Notes under the pieces: model-generated
What the model saw: the letters and a program-made list of their open reading frames with translations, nothing else
Told to the model about the DNA's origin: nothing
Database searches by the model: none
Made by a program: the position numbers and the translations under genes
Assembly (NCBI RefSeq): GCF_030866765.1
Contig: NZ_CP133017.1
Location: 1,455,001 to 1,519,000, forward strand
DNA from: Paenibacillus silvisoli
GTDB taxonomy: Bacteria; Bacillota; Bacilli; Paenibacillales; Paenibacillaceae
Length of the DNA stretch: 64,000 nt
Direction: 5' to 3'
Shown here: positions 38,697 through 46,987 of the stretch, piece by piece
Layout: every line of letters starts with the position of its first letter
How positions within the stretch are numbered: position 1 is the first letter of the stretch

Positions 38697-39266
38697 TTGC
38701 GGTTCGACTACTTAAAGCATGTAACGGGCGGCCTGGACCGGCACGCGGTGCTGAATGAGCTTATGGCAGCGTACGGACGGGACGTTTGGAATTACGCCTT
38801 CTTTTACACGCGTTCCCGAGAGATGGCCGACGATATTTCCCAGGATGTATTCGTCAAAGTCTATCAGCAGCTCTATGAATTCCGCGGACAATCGTCGATC
38901 AAAACCTGGCTGCTGGCCATTACCCGCAACACGGCGCGCGACGTGCTGCGGTCGGCCTGGTTCAGACGCGTGTCTCTCTTCGGGGTGTTCCGGCCCGATT
39001 CGCAGCAAACCTCGCCGTCGGCCGAGCGGGAGAGCTTCGAGAAGCTGGTGACCGAAGAGATTTGGGGGACGGTGCTGAAGCTGCCGCAGAAGCTGCGGGA
39101 AGTGCTGCTTCTGAACAGTCACTACGGACTCTCGATGCAAGAGATGGCGGACATGCTTCAAGTATCCATCGGTACGGTGAAATCGAGACTGCATCGTGCC
39201 CGAGCTGCGGTTAACCGAAGCCTTGCCAAGGAAGCGCAATTGACCGGGGAGGAAGAATGGACGTGA
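38697..39266 (+). CDS. ECF-type sigma-70 family sigma factor
   Basis: 189 aa. Region 2 (AYGRDVWNYAFFYTRSREMADDISQDVFVKVYQ ... IKTWLLAITRNTARD) and region 4 (LPQKLREVLLLNSHYGLSMQEMADMLQVSIGTVKSRLHRAR), no region 1.1 or 3. The start is placed at TTG 38697, six bases after GAGGTG; the upstream in-frame extension to 38607 overlaps the previous gene and lacks family similarity. Its end overlaps the next gene by 10 bases, the usual sigma/anti-sigma coupling. Confidence 0.9.
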   Translation: MRFDYLKHVTGGLDRHAVLNELMAAYGRDVWNYAFFYTRSREMADDISQDVFVKVYQQLYEFRGQSSIKTWLLAITRNTARDVLRSAWFRRVSLFGVFRPDSQQTSPSAERESFEKLVTEEIWGTVLKLPQKLREVLLLNSHYGLSMQEMADMLQVSIGTVKSRLHRARAAVNRSLAKEAQLTGEEEWT

Positions 39267-40807
39267 AACGACCGGTACAAGAGTGGGAACGAATGCTTGC
39301 AGGGAAGCCGCCTTTGAAAAATGGGTTCACCTCAGAACTCGAACATAAAGTGAGGGAACGCATTTATATGCAAAAGGAAGCAAGAAAAGCGCCGTATCGC
39401 GCGATGGCCGCATTAATGAGTCTTGTTATGCTGCTCGGCTGCGGCTGGTGGTTTCGCGACGACGTAAAGGAGCTGCTGAAGCCGGATACGGGTGTTAACA
39501 TCCCGACCGCGCTGCAGGGCGATCCGCTCGGCGACAAGGAATATCATCTGAAAATTCATCAGTTCGAGCAAATGGGCAATTTCGAATACACGATCAGACG
39601 GCCTTTCATTATTCGGCATCCTTCCGTCCAGCTGACGATGGCGGATGCGCCGTTCGAGTACAATAACGATCCCGACAAATTTAAAGCGTGGATGGATAAG
39701 GAGCAGCCCGATATTCTCCAGCTGCCGATGAGTCTGTATACGGAGCTCGCGGCTGAAGGCAGACTGAAGCCGCTGGATACGCTGGTGCGGGAAAGCAAGT
39801 TTGATTTGGACACGCTGCATGCGCCGCTGGTCGAGATGCTGAGGCAGCTCGCCGGCGGTACGGGCGAGCTGTACGGCTTAGCTGCCGATTTCGGCACGAT
39901 GGGGCTCTATGTGAACGAGGATCTGTTCGCCAAATACGGCGTGCCGCTGCCGGACGGGGAACTGAGCGCGGATGAGATTTTGCAGTTGGCCAAACGATTC
40001 CAAGGTACGGATGCCGGCGGACTCGGCGTTTTCGACCGGGGAAATAAGTTTTCGCTTATTCAGCTGCTCGGGCAGGCATCAGGCTTACAACTGGTCGCCG
40101 GAGACGCCGAAGACGGGCTGAAGGCAACCGTCGATTCGGATGCATGGAAGACGATCTGGCGCGACGTTGCGGCAGGGCTTCAGGAGGGCTGGGTCACGCA
40201 GGGGAAACCGGTTGATTACGGGAAGAACGGCATCACGATGAAGGAGCTCGGCAAGCAGGACCCGTTCGCGAAAGGCGAAGTGGCGATGGCGATCGCGCCA
40301 AGCTACTATTACACGAACCTCGAAACCTTCGGGCAAGAGGGCGTGATGACCGCCAACTGGTCGACGATGCCGATACGCATCGATTCATCGGCAACGAATC
40401 AAGAGCTGTTTATGGGCACCAATACGGTGTACGCGATTAATGCCGCCTCGACGCAGACGGAAGCCGATTGGGCGATGCTGTCCTTCATCGTTTCCGGCGC
40501 CTGGATGAAGGGACTGGACAATCCATTATGGAATTCGGTCTTGATGGCGGATCGATCGGTGATGAACCAGGCTGCAAGCAAGCATTGGAAGGCGTTCTAT
40601 GAAGCGGACGTCGATCCGGTGATAGCGGCGGGGAGCTACCGGACTGCCGCCGATAAGCAAATGAGCAAGGCCAATGCCCTGGTGTATAGCCTCGGCGGTG
40701 AAGAGATGGAAGCCGTCGTGAAGAACGGGGTATCCGTTGACGAAGCCGTAGAAGCATTTCAGACGAAGCTTTCGGCACAGCTGGCCGGTCTTAAGGGTGG
40801 TGAGTAG
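39257..40807 (+). CDS. Membrane-anchored solute-binding-domain protein in anti-sigma position
   Basis: 516 aa. A charged cytoplasmic N-terminus of about 46 residues (ERMLAGKPPLKNGFTSELEH) is followed by one TM helix (about 47-66) and a large extracytoplasmic type-1 solute-binding domain with sugar-binder-like FEYNNDPDKFKAWMDKEQPD, LYGLAADFGTMGLYVNEDLF and KGEVAMAIAPSYYY. There is no signal peptide or true lipobox (C62 lies inside the TM). Gene order, the 10-base overlap with the sigma gene and the topology all fit an anti-sigma factor whose sensor is a solute-binding domain. The N-terminus shows no ZAS zinc motif (H-x3-C-x2-C). Anti-sigma function is inference. Confidence 0.85.
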   Translation: MDVKRPVQEWERMLAGKPPLKNGFTSELEHKVRERIYMQKEARKAPYRAMAALMSLVMLLGCGWWFRDDVKELLKPDTGVNIPTALQGDPLGDKEYHLKIHQFEQMGNFEYTIRRPFIIRHPSVQLTMADAPFEYNNDPDKFKAWMDKEQPDILQLPMSLYTELAAEGRLKPLDTLVRESKFDLDTLHAPLVEMLRQLAGGTGELYGLAADFGTMGLYVNEDLFAKYGVPLPDGELSADEILQLAKRFQGTDAGGLGVFDRGNKFSLIQLLGQASGLQLVAGDAEDGLKATVDSDAWKTIWRDVAAGLQEGWVTQGKPVDYGKNGITMKELGKQDPFAKGEVAMAIAPSYYYTNLETFGQEGVMTANWSTMPIRIDSSATNQELFMGTNTVYAINAASTQTEADWAMLSFIVSGAWMKGLDNPLWNSVLMADRSVMNQAASKHWKAFYEADVDPVIAAGSYRTAADKQMSKANALVYSLGGEEMEAVVKNGVSVDEAVEAFQTKLSAQLAGLKGGE

Positions 40808-40809
40808 CC

Positions 40810-42165
40810 TTGCTTAAATCGTCGCTTTCGTGTGCGAAGAAGATTCGCAATGGTCTGGTCGTTTCGGTTACAATCTTGCTGCTGCTTAGCGGCTGTATGT
40901 CGCAGAACAATTCCGCCTCGGGAGAGCAGCAAGTGCTGCGCATCGCATTAGCGGATTCGAACGGCTACGCCAATGCGCTGGGGGATTACTTGACGGCAGC
41001 GTTCCCCGATCTGAAGGTGGAGCTCGTTGAAATGGAGCCGGATTATAAGCCGGTCTCGATCGATCAGTATGAAAAGAAGCTCCGATCGGAGAAGCCGGAT
41101 CTCCTGCTGCTCGGTTTCTCCGGCAAATATGCCAAGCTGGCGGCTGACGGCATGCTGGAGGACGTTGCGGTCAGACTTCGGGCGAGCGAGATGAAGGAAG
41201 AAGATTTTTACCCGGGCATGATCGAGAAGCTGAGGCGCGACGGGGGCGGAAATTTGTACGCGCTCGCGCCCGCTTTTCAAGCGTCGGTGCTCTACTATAA
41301 CGCCGATTTGTTCCGGAAATACGGCATCGAGCCGCCGCGGAACGGCATGACGATCATGGACGTGATGCGGATGGCCGGTGATTTTGCGCAAGCCGGAAGC
41401 CATAAGGACGAGGTTGTCGGCTACCATCAGCCGCTGGGCAGCATGCCGAACAGCCTGCTGTTCACGATGTCCTCGGCAGAGGGGCTGCAGAGCTACAATT
41501 TCAAAACAGGGAAAGTGACCATGGACTCGCCTGCCTGGCGAAAGCTGATCGAAACGGTCGTCGATCTCTATAAGAAAGGCGCTTTCCTGATGCAGGATAT
41601 CAAGGGGGACAACGTGGACGGAACGGTGTATTACGGGCCGGAAGAAATGAGCGAGGCCGACCTGTTCAAGAAAGGGAAGTCGGCAATGACCCTTGCCAGC
41701 TATAACGAGTTTGACGGATTGCCTTTCGAGGTCGGAATGGTAACGCCGCCGGTAAGCTCCATGGATACGAACCGAACCGATTACCTTGGCATCTACGATT
41801 ACATGGCGATACCGGCAGGCGCCCGGAACGCGGATACGGCCTGGCAAGTGATCGCGTTTATGATGAGCGACTACGTGGCCAAGGTGAAGGCCGGGATTCG
41901 GGATACGTACAGCATGCCTGCCAATAAAGCCTATCTGACGTACGACCGCGAGCCGATGCTGCCGAGTCTGTACGAGCTGCTTCCGAGCGTGGATTCCATC
42001 GGCTCCATGGAGGGCTACGATCCGAAATTTATGCAGCTCTTTCAGGAGCTGGAGGATCGCGAAATTATGGCTGCCGTAAATGGCGAGCAATCCGTGGAGG
42101 CGTGCATCGCCGCGATCCAGAAGGAAGGGCAAGCGCTGCTGGATGCGGCCAAGCTGACAAAGTAG
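40810..42165 (+). CDS. Extracellular solute-binding lipoprotein of the ECF sigma operon
   Basis: 451 aa. Signal peptide with lipobox LLLSGC (C29), then a type-1 solute-binding fold: KLRSEKPDLLLLGFSGKYAKLAADGML, LYALAPAFQASVLYYNADLFRKYGI, DLFKKGKSAMTLASYNEF. TTG start two bases after the previous stop, so it is translationally coupled. No permease or ATPase is nearby, so it may present a ligand to the membrane-anchored paralogue rather than feed a transporter. The two share the same fold but little sequence. Confidence 0.88.
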   Translation: MLKSSLSCAKKIRNGLVVSVTILLLLSGCMSQNNSASGEQQVLRIALADSNGYANALGDYLTAAFPDLKVELVEMEPDYKPVSIDQYEKKLRSEKPDLLLLGFSGKYAKLAADGMLEDVAVRLRASEMKEEDFYPGMIEKLRRDGGGNLYALAPAFQASVLYYNADLFRKYGIEPPRNGMTIMDVMRMAGDFAQAGSHKDEVVGYHQPLGSMPNSLLFTMSSAEGLQSYNFKTGKVTMDSPAWRKLIETVVDLYKKGAFLMQDIKGDNVDGTVYYGPEEMSEADLFKKGKSAMTLASYNEFDGLPFEVGMVTPPVSSMDTNRTDYLGIYDYMAIPAGARNADTAWQVIAFMMSDYVAKVKAGIRDTYSMPANKAYLTYDREPMLPSLYELLPSVDSIGSMEGYDPKFMQLFQELEDREIMAAVNGEQSVEACIAAIQKEGQALLDAAKLTK

Positions 42166-42250
42166 AAATACAAGCCAATCAGCCTGGATTTATTTTGTCA
42201 ACCATCATTCAGCCGTTTAAATTCCTTTCCAAACCGCCGGTTTGCATATG

Positions 42251-42279
42251 TTCAATAGAACCTGGGATGTGATATAGTA
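42251..42279 (+). promoter_or_regulatory. Candidate promoter of plus-strand RNA opposite the toxin gene
   Basis: TTCAAT (42251-42256), 17-base spacer, TATAGT (42274-42279). The -35 box is weak. Confidence 0.4.
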
Positions 42280-42285
42280 AGGGCA

Positions 42286-42425
42286 GAACAGCCTTTCAGG
42301 CAAAGAGAGCCGGCGGCAACCGACTCTCTGCGCGATTCACCGCTTTTAAGGGCGGCAGGCCAAATAAAAGATATGAGAATCGAGTAGACCGCATACCTTC
42401 GCGAGAGGGCGGTCTATTTTTTTTT
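42286..42425 (+). ncRNA. Putative antitoxin RNA converging on the toxin mRNA
   Basis: About 140-base untranslated transcript from promoter 42251-42279 to the terminator at 42386-42425. Inner hairpins: GCCT/AGGC and AGAGAG...CTCTCT (about 42303-42331). Its 3' end overlaps the last codons of the toxin gene on the opposite strand, the arrangement of TxpA/RatA-type modules in which the RNA pairs with the toxin mRNA 3' end. Confidence 0.5.
42386..42425 (+). terminator. Terminator of the putative antitoxin RNA
   Basis: AGACCGC pairs with GCGGTCT around a 16-base loop, then A and nine T. On the minus strand those T are the Lys codons of the toxin. Confidence 0.8.
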
Positions 42426-42497
42426 GAGGTAAGTTAGCAGAGCGAGAATAAACATGCCGAACGTGAACATCAGCGTCATCGCATCTTGTACCTCCAT
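42414..42497 (-). CDS. Holin-like type I toxin peptide (Hol_Tox/TxpA-like)
   Basis: 27-aa peptide: MEVQDAMTLMFTFGMFIL, then ALLTYLKKK. One membrane helix (residues about 7-23) with a basic tail, the layout of putative holin-like toxins of Bacilli. A very strong ribosome site (GGGAGGTG, 5 bases before ATG) supports translation. Its promoter, rich in a LexA-type box, lies at 42559-42588, and an opposing RNA overlaps its 3' end. Likely action: membrane depolarisation when the antitoxin RNA is outpaced. Too short for usual gene calling. Confidence 0.75.
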   Translation of the reverse strand: MEVQDAMTLMFTFGMFILALLTYLKKK

Positions 42498-42558
42498 GGC
42501 GTCACCTCCCTTCCGGGAGAATAGCCGACCGCCCTTGCAAGCCATTCATCGCTTCTCT

Positions 42559-42588
42559 ATTATAAACGAACGCTTGTTCGTATGTCTA
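42559..42588 (-). promoter_or_regulatory. Toxin promoter
   Basis: On the minus strand: TAGACA (42588-42583), 18-base spacer, TATAAT (42564-42559), about 60 bases before the toxin ATG. The spacer contains the LexA-type box. Confidence 0.65.
42567..42580 (-). promoter_or_regulatory. LexA (DinR) SOS box in toxin promoter
   Basis: CGAACAAGCGTTCG matches the Gram-positive consensus CGAACRNRYGTTYC at 13 of 14 positions and holds the GAAC-N4-GTTC core. It sits between -35 and -10, where LexA would block RNA polymerase. The consensus is established for Bacillus subtilis; occupancy here is inference. Confidence 0.7.
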
Positions 42589-42843
42589 TCGGAATTTTGG
42601 GGTGATCTGGAAACGAAGAATGGGGATGAATGAAGGAGATGCAACTGAAGCAGCCCCAACTCGTGGTACCTCCAAAACAGCTTTGAATCTATATTTCATA
42701 ACGGTTTAGGTATTATACAATCTCGCTCTTAATCCATATAATTAAATCCAATCTGCTGCTAGCCTGCTTTTCAAAAGAAGGGATTCATTCGAAACAGTCG
42801 AAATTACCATTGAAATTCACAACTACCAATAGGTGGCGATAGT
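42589..42843. other. Intergenic region upstream of methyltransferase
   Basis: 255 AT-richer bases with no gene seen. TTAGGTATTATACAAT around 42707-42722 could contain the -10 of the following gene, but no matching -35 is clear. Confidence 0.4.
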
Positions 42844-43614
42844 ATGGATGATTCGGTCGTAGATTTCTATGATGACCTAGCAGAGGCGTACCACCTTATT
42901 TTCGTGGATTGGAAGCATGCTATTTCCTGGCAGGGTGAGGTTTTAAGCAAAATCATTCATTCCAAAATCGCGAACCCGGGCAAAGGAGGCGCAACGCTTC
43001 TCGACTGTTCCTGCGGGATCGGTACGCAGGCAATTGGGCTTGCTAAACACGGCTTTGAAGTAACGGGGACTGATTTAAGTCCGGTTTCGATAGAAAGAGC
43101 AGCACAAGAGGCAGAAGCTTACGGGGTTTCTATCACCTTTGGTGTAGCTGATTTCCGTTCATTGAATTGCGCTGTATCCGGTTTGTTTGATGTCGTAATT
43201 TCCGCAGATAATGCAGTCCCTCATCTCTTATCGGATGAAGATTTATATCTCGCTCTAAGCAATATGTACGCGAAGGTTAAAAATGACGGCGTTCTTCTAA
43301 TCACAATGAGAGATTACGACGAGCTGGCAAAGGAAAAGCCCAGAGCTACAGAGCCGCGCGTTTTCGATAACGGCAAGCGTATCGTCTTTCAGGTTTGGGA
43401 TTGGGCGGATGATGCGCGAACCTATCAGACGAACCATTTTATCATGCAAGAAATAAATGGGCACTGGATAACAAAGCATAATAAAACAAGTTACCGAGCT
43501 TTATTGCGCGAAGAAATGACTAACATGTTGATTCGAGTGGGATTCTCTGACATCGAGTGGTGCATGCCGTCCGAATCGGGCTATTACCAGCCAATTGTAA
43601 CCGCGCGAAAATAG
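42844..43614 (+). CDS. Class I SAM-dependent methyltransferase
   Basis: 256 aa. Motif I is LLDCSCGIGTQAIGLAKHGF, followed by VTGTDLSPVSIERA and VVISADNAVPHLL; the fold is Methyltransf_25-like. C-terminal RALLREEMTNMLIRVGFSDIEW resembles small-molecule (glycine/sarcosine- or ubiquinone-type) methyltransferases. Monocistronic, with a terminator directly after. Substrate not identifiable. AT content is higher than in neighbouring genes, hinting at separate acquisition. Confidence 0.88.
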   Translation: MDDSVVDFYDDLAEAYHLIFVDWKHAISWQGEVLSKIIHSKIANPGKGGATLLDCSCGIGTQAIGLAKHGFEVTGTDLSPVSIERAAQEAEAYGVSITFGVADFRSLNCAVSGLFDVVISADNAVPHLLSDEDLYLALSNMYAKVKNDGVLLITMRDYDELAKEKPRATEPRVFDNGKRIVFQVWDWADDARTYQTNHFIMQEINGHWITKHNKTSYRALLREEMTNMLIRVGFSDIEWCMPSESGYYQPIVTARK

Positions 43615-43622
43615 TTCATAAA

Positions 43623-43649
43623 GCCGCCTATTCATAAGGCGGTTTTTTT
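43623..43649 (+). terminator. Terminator of methyltransferase gene
   Basis: GCCGCCT/AGGCGG stem with a seven-base loop and T-run. Confidence 0.9.
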
Positions 43650-43676
43650 ACAGATACACGCAAAGGGGAGCTCTAA

Positions 43677-45074
43677 ATGATTAAAGCACTCATCGTAGAT
43701 GATGAAAAACTGGCCAGGAAAGGCTTTATTTCAATCGTACCCTGGGAGCAATTCCAGATTGAAATTGTTGGTGAAGCGGTCAACGGGAAAGCAGCGCTCG
43801 AGTTCATGCATCAGCATCAGGTTGACCTTATTTTTATCGATTTGACTATGCCTCTTATGAATGGCATTGAGCTTATGAAAGCCATTCGGGAGCAATTTCA
43901 CCAGACAAGAATGGTTGTGCTTACTTGCCATCAAGACTTCGATTACATTCAAGAGGCACTGCGCTTAGGCGCTGTGGATTATATCGTAAAGACACAGCTC
44001 GACACAGAGAAGATCGAAGATATTTTCTTTCGAATCGTTGATCGCATCGGGATCGAGAGCGCCGGCTCGTATCGGAACGAGAGGCCGGAAGGCCGCTATT
44101 ACGGTCTGCTGGTTGACGCAGCTGCTGCCGTCACACAGAATCACTGTGCATTCCCCAGCGAGATAAACAGATCAGAGCATGTCTATGATGTAAGCAGCGG
44201 AATATGGCTGTTCCGCAAGGATCGTCCTGAAGCCGACAGAGTCATCCAACGATTCGTAACCCGTCATGAGAATTGGATATGGGTGGATATTGAAGGCGCA
44301 GACCAAGAATCGGTTAATGTGATCAGCAAAGCAGCCCATTCTGAGGCGCTCAAGCAAATCTATTATGACGTTCAGCCCGGGCAAAAGTTTGGATTCATTA
44401 CGTTAACCATGCCTGCTTCAGACAAGACGAATCGCCCCGATCAATGGGACAAGCTGAATAGCAAATGGAGAGAGATGAACTGGATTTATGAGGATGAAGT
44501 CTTTCAAGCGATGCTGGGGGAAATCGCCGAATTAAGGCCCAATCGCGATACGATCATGAAGCTGATCGAGGAGCACCTTGTCCTTTGGTTCTCCGTATTA
44601 AGCGAGGATGGGTTTGGAGAGATTCTGACATCCAAGAATACTCTTCATTTCTGGCATCAAACGTCAGCTTGGCTCACAGCTTTACGGGAAGCTCTGCGTA
44701 ATAAAACGGAAACGTTTCCTTATTCCACAGATATTATCATCCTTGTGATGAAGGCTATTCGCCTTATCCATGAAAGCAGCGACTATGATTTCAATCGCGA
44801 TGAATTGGCGGCAAAGTTCTTGATGAGCGGCAGCTATTTCAGCCGGTGCTTTAAAGATATTGTAGGGAAGCCCTATAGCGAGTACACCAAGCATTTACGT
44901 TTGCAGAAAGCGGTTGTATTGATCGAGACAACTCCGTTGCCGATCTATACCATTGCCGAAAAGACCGGCTTTCAGGATGAGAAGTATTTTAGCCGGGTCT
45001 TCTTCAAGCAATTCGGGAGAAATCCGCTGGATCATCGAAAGCAGTTCGGGAAGAGAAGCGGGAGGACATTGTGA
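43677..45074 (+). CDS. YesN-type response regulator (REC + AraC HTH)
   Basis: 465 aa. Receiver domain: acidic pair in IVDDEKLARKG, phospho-site D55 in IFIDLTMPLMNG, K105 in DYIVKTQ. The linker of about 230 residues is followed by an AraC-type DNA-binding domain (LAAKFLMSGSYFSRCFKDIVG; IYTIAEKTGFQDEKYFSRVF). It partners with the YesM-like kinase that overlaps it by 4 bases and very likely activates the sugar-uptake operon that follows. Confidence 0.93.
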   Translation: MIKALIVDDEKLARKGFISIVPWEQFQIEIVGEAVNGKAALEFMHQHQVDLIFIDLTMPLMNGIELMKAIREQFHQTRMVVLTCHQDFDYIQEALRLGAVDYIVKTQLDTEKIEDIFFRIVDRIGIESAGSYRNERPEGRYYGLLVDAAAAVTQNHCAFPSEINRSEHVYDVSSGIWLFRKDRPEADRVIQRFVTRHENWIWVDIEGADQESVNVISKAAHSEALKQIYYDVQPGQKFGFITLTMPASDKTNRPDQWDKLNSKWREMNWIYEDEVFQAMLGEIAELRPNRDTIMKLIEEHLVLWFSVLSEDGFGEILTSKNTLHFWHQTSAWLTALREALRNKTETFPYSTDIIILVMKAIRLIHESSDYDFNRDELAAKFLMSGSYFSRCFKDIVGKPYSEYTKHLRLQKAVVLIETTPLPIYTIAEKTGFQDEKYFSRVFFKQFGRNPLDHRKQFGKRSGRTL

Positions 45075-46903
45075 GAGTGTTTGCACCCAAACAACGAAGA
45101 GCGCAATCGCTCAAAAATAAACTTATCCTTATTCTGCTGCTAAGCGCATTCATTCCGTTAGCTCTGTTAGGCTGGGTATCGTATCTATCCATTGAAGAAA
45201 TCACGAACAAGAAAATTGAAAGCGGTTTATTCAATTCGCTCAACCAAGGCAGCTACAATCTGAACAGTACGTTGAATAATATGGATTATGCATCGCTTCA
45301 ACTCACCAATGAAGGCAATGTCGGACAGAAATTAACGGATTATTTAACGACCGACAGTATCTATCAGCAATTAGAGCTGAGCCAGGATATCCAGCAAAAC
45401 TTGAATTTGGTTAACTTCACCAATCCTAATCTTGGCGTGATGTTTTATTATTTTCCGAAAAGTAAAGAGGTGAAGTTTGAAAATCTGGTCGTAGAGCCGG
45501 ATTTCAGCTTCGATAAGCTGCCTCGTCTGGCTGAAGGGAGAGCCGTCACCTTTTACGGGCCTCATGAGACGCTGTACCGGTATGGAGAGAAGAAAATTGT
45601 ATTCTCATTGGTGCGGCCTGTGTATTTAACGGGGGAAAACCAAGTGTATTTGTACGTGGAAACGAATAATAAATTGTTCGAGCAAATCATGGACAAGCAG
45701 CAATATGGAATGAAGGCTTCGAATGTATTGATTAATGATCAAGGAAACATTGTATATAGCGATTTTCCAGAGAGATTTCAGCTAGGGAAACCGTTCGCGA
45801 GATCCGGAACAGCCGGTACCTTCAAAGAGAAGCAAGGAGATTACTATATCTTCGGTCAGCATAATGAGCAAGGCTGGAGTCTAGCGGTCGTCATCGCGAA
45901 ACAAGATTTCGAGAAGGAGTTCCATAAATGGTTAGTCAAATATATCTTAATTGGTTCCGGCAGCCTGTGCTTCAGCTTGTTGTTTGCCTATGTGCTGTGG
46001 CGGACGGTTTATCGGCCCTTGAAGAAGGTCGGCCATGACATTCAACTGTTGGCAAGCAGCAAATTCGATTCTCCGGTAAGCTACACCAATATTAAAGAGT
46101 TTGATATTCTCATGCAAAAATCCTATCAGATGAGAACCCGGATTCAGGATCTGATTGGCGATATCGAGCTTAGAGAAACCAACAAGCGGCAATTGGAGGT
46201 AGAGAAGCTGCTTTATCAAATAAACCCGCACTTTATTCACAACACTTTAAATACGATACAATGGCTGGCCCGAATGAAGGGCCAAACGGAGATCGACCAG
46301 TTTGTATCCGTCTTTACCCGCATTCTTCACTATAACCTTGGAAAAAAGGGAGAAATCGTCGCGCTCAGGGATGAATTGGCAGCCATACATGATTATATTG
46401 CGCTGCAACGCGTCAGGTACGATTGCGAGTTCCTGGTGGATGCCGACATTGATGAGGGGCTGCTCGATACGGATGTGCCCAGATTCATTCTTCAGCCCAT
46501 TGTTGAGAACGCGCTCTATCACGGCCTAAGCGATGAGAATGGAAAAATAAAGCTCCGCATTCATAAAGTCAGCGATCATTACTTGATCATCGAAGTCATC
46601 GATAACGGAGAAGGGATGACTGCGGACGAGATCGCCCAAGTGATGCTGGAAGAGAAGAATCCGTTGAAGGACTCCGGGTTAGGCATCGGGCTCGATTACG
46701 TCAAGAGAGTCATTCAGGCCCATTACGGCGATGACTGCCGATTCTCGATTGACAGCCGGATCGGGCAAGGGACGACCGTTACGATAACGGTCCCGCTGAC
46801 CGTATCCGTAGGTAAGAAAAAGTATGAAAATGGTGATGACAAGTGTGAAAATGAGATTATGCCGGACCAATTCCAAGTCATTGATGAACCAAATTCTAAC
46901 TAG
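45071..46903 (+). CDS. YesM-type sensor histidine kinase
   Basis: 610 aa. TM1 (about residues 17-38), extracytoplasmic Cache-like sensor to about residue 290, TM2 (about 293-315), HAMP, then His_kinase domain with phospho-acceptor H387 in INPHFIHNTLNTI and HATPase_c (IVENALYHGL, DNGEGM, GLGIGL). GTG start overlapping the regulator stop. It senses an extracellular sugar or the loaded binding protein encoded next. Confidence 0.92.
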   Translation: MRVFAPKQRRAQSLKNKLILILLLSAFIPLALLGWVSYLSIEEITNKKIESGLFNSLNQGSYNLNSTLNNMDYASLQLTNEGNVGQKLTDYLTTDSIYQQLELSQDIQQNLNLVNFTNPNLGVMFYYFPKSKEVKFENLVVEPDFSFDKLPRLAEGRAVTFYGPHETLYRYGEKKIVFSLVRPVYLTGENQVYLYVETNNKLFEQIMDKQQYGMKASNVLINDQGNIVYSDFPERFQLGKPFARSGTAGTFKEKQGDYYIFGQHNEQGWSLAVVIAKQDFEKEFHKWLVKYILIGSGSLCFSLLFAYVLWRTVYRPLKKVGHDIQLLASSKFDSPVSYTNIKEFDILMQKSYQMRTRIQDLIGDIELRETNKRQLEVEKLLYQINPHFIHNTLNTIQWLARMKGQTEIDQFVSVFTRILHYNLGKKGEIVALRDELAAIHDYIALQRVRYDCEFLVDADIDEGLLDTDVPRFILQPIVENALYHGLSDENGKIKLRIHKVSDHYLIIEVIDNGEGMTADEIAQVMLEEKNPLKDSGLGIGLDYVKRVIQAHYGDDCRFSIDSRIGQGTTVTITVPLTVSVGKKKYENGDDKCENEIMPDQFQVIDEPNSN

Positions 46904-46987
46904 GAACAGCAGGCTTCTCTCTCTGAATGTGCCCAGCCGAAGGTATGATAAAGACGTAGTGAGACAGATCATCAAGGGGGATGAAAG

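Noticed and set aside
42286-42425. c-di-GMP riboswitch in the RNA facing the toxin gene
   Set aside because: AGGCAAAG hinted at it, but the tetraloop-receptor arms and the rest of the consensus are absent, and the RNA does not precede a plus-strand gene closely.
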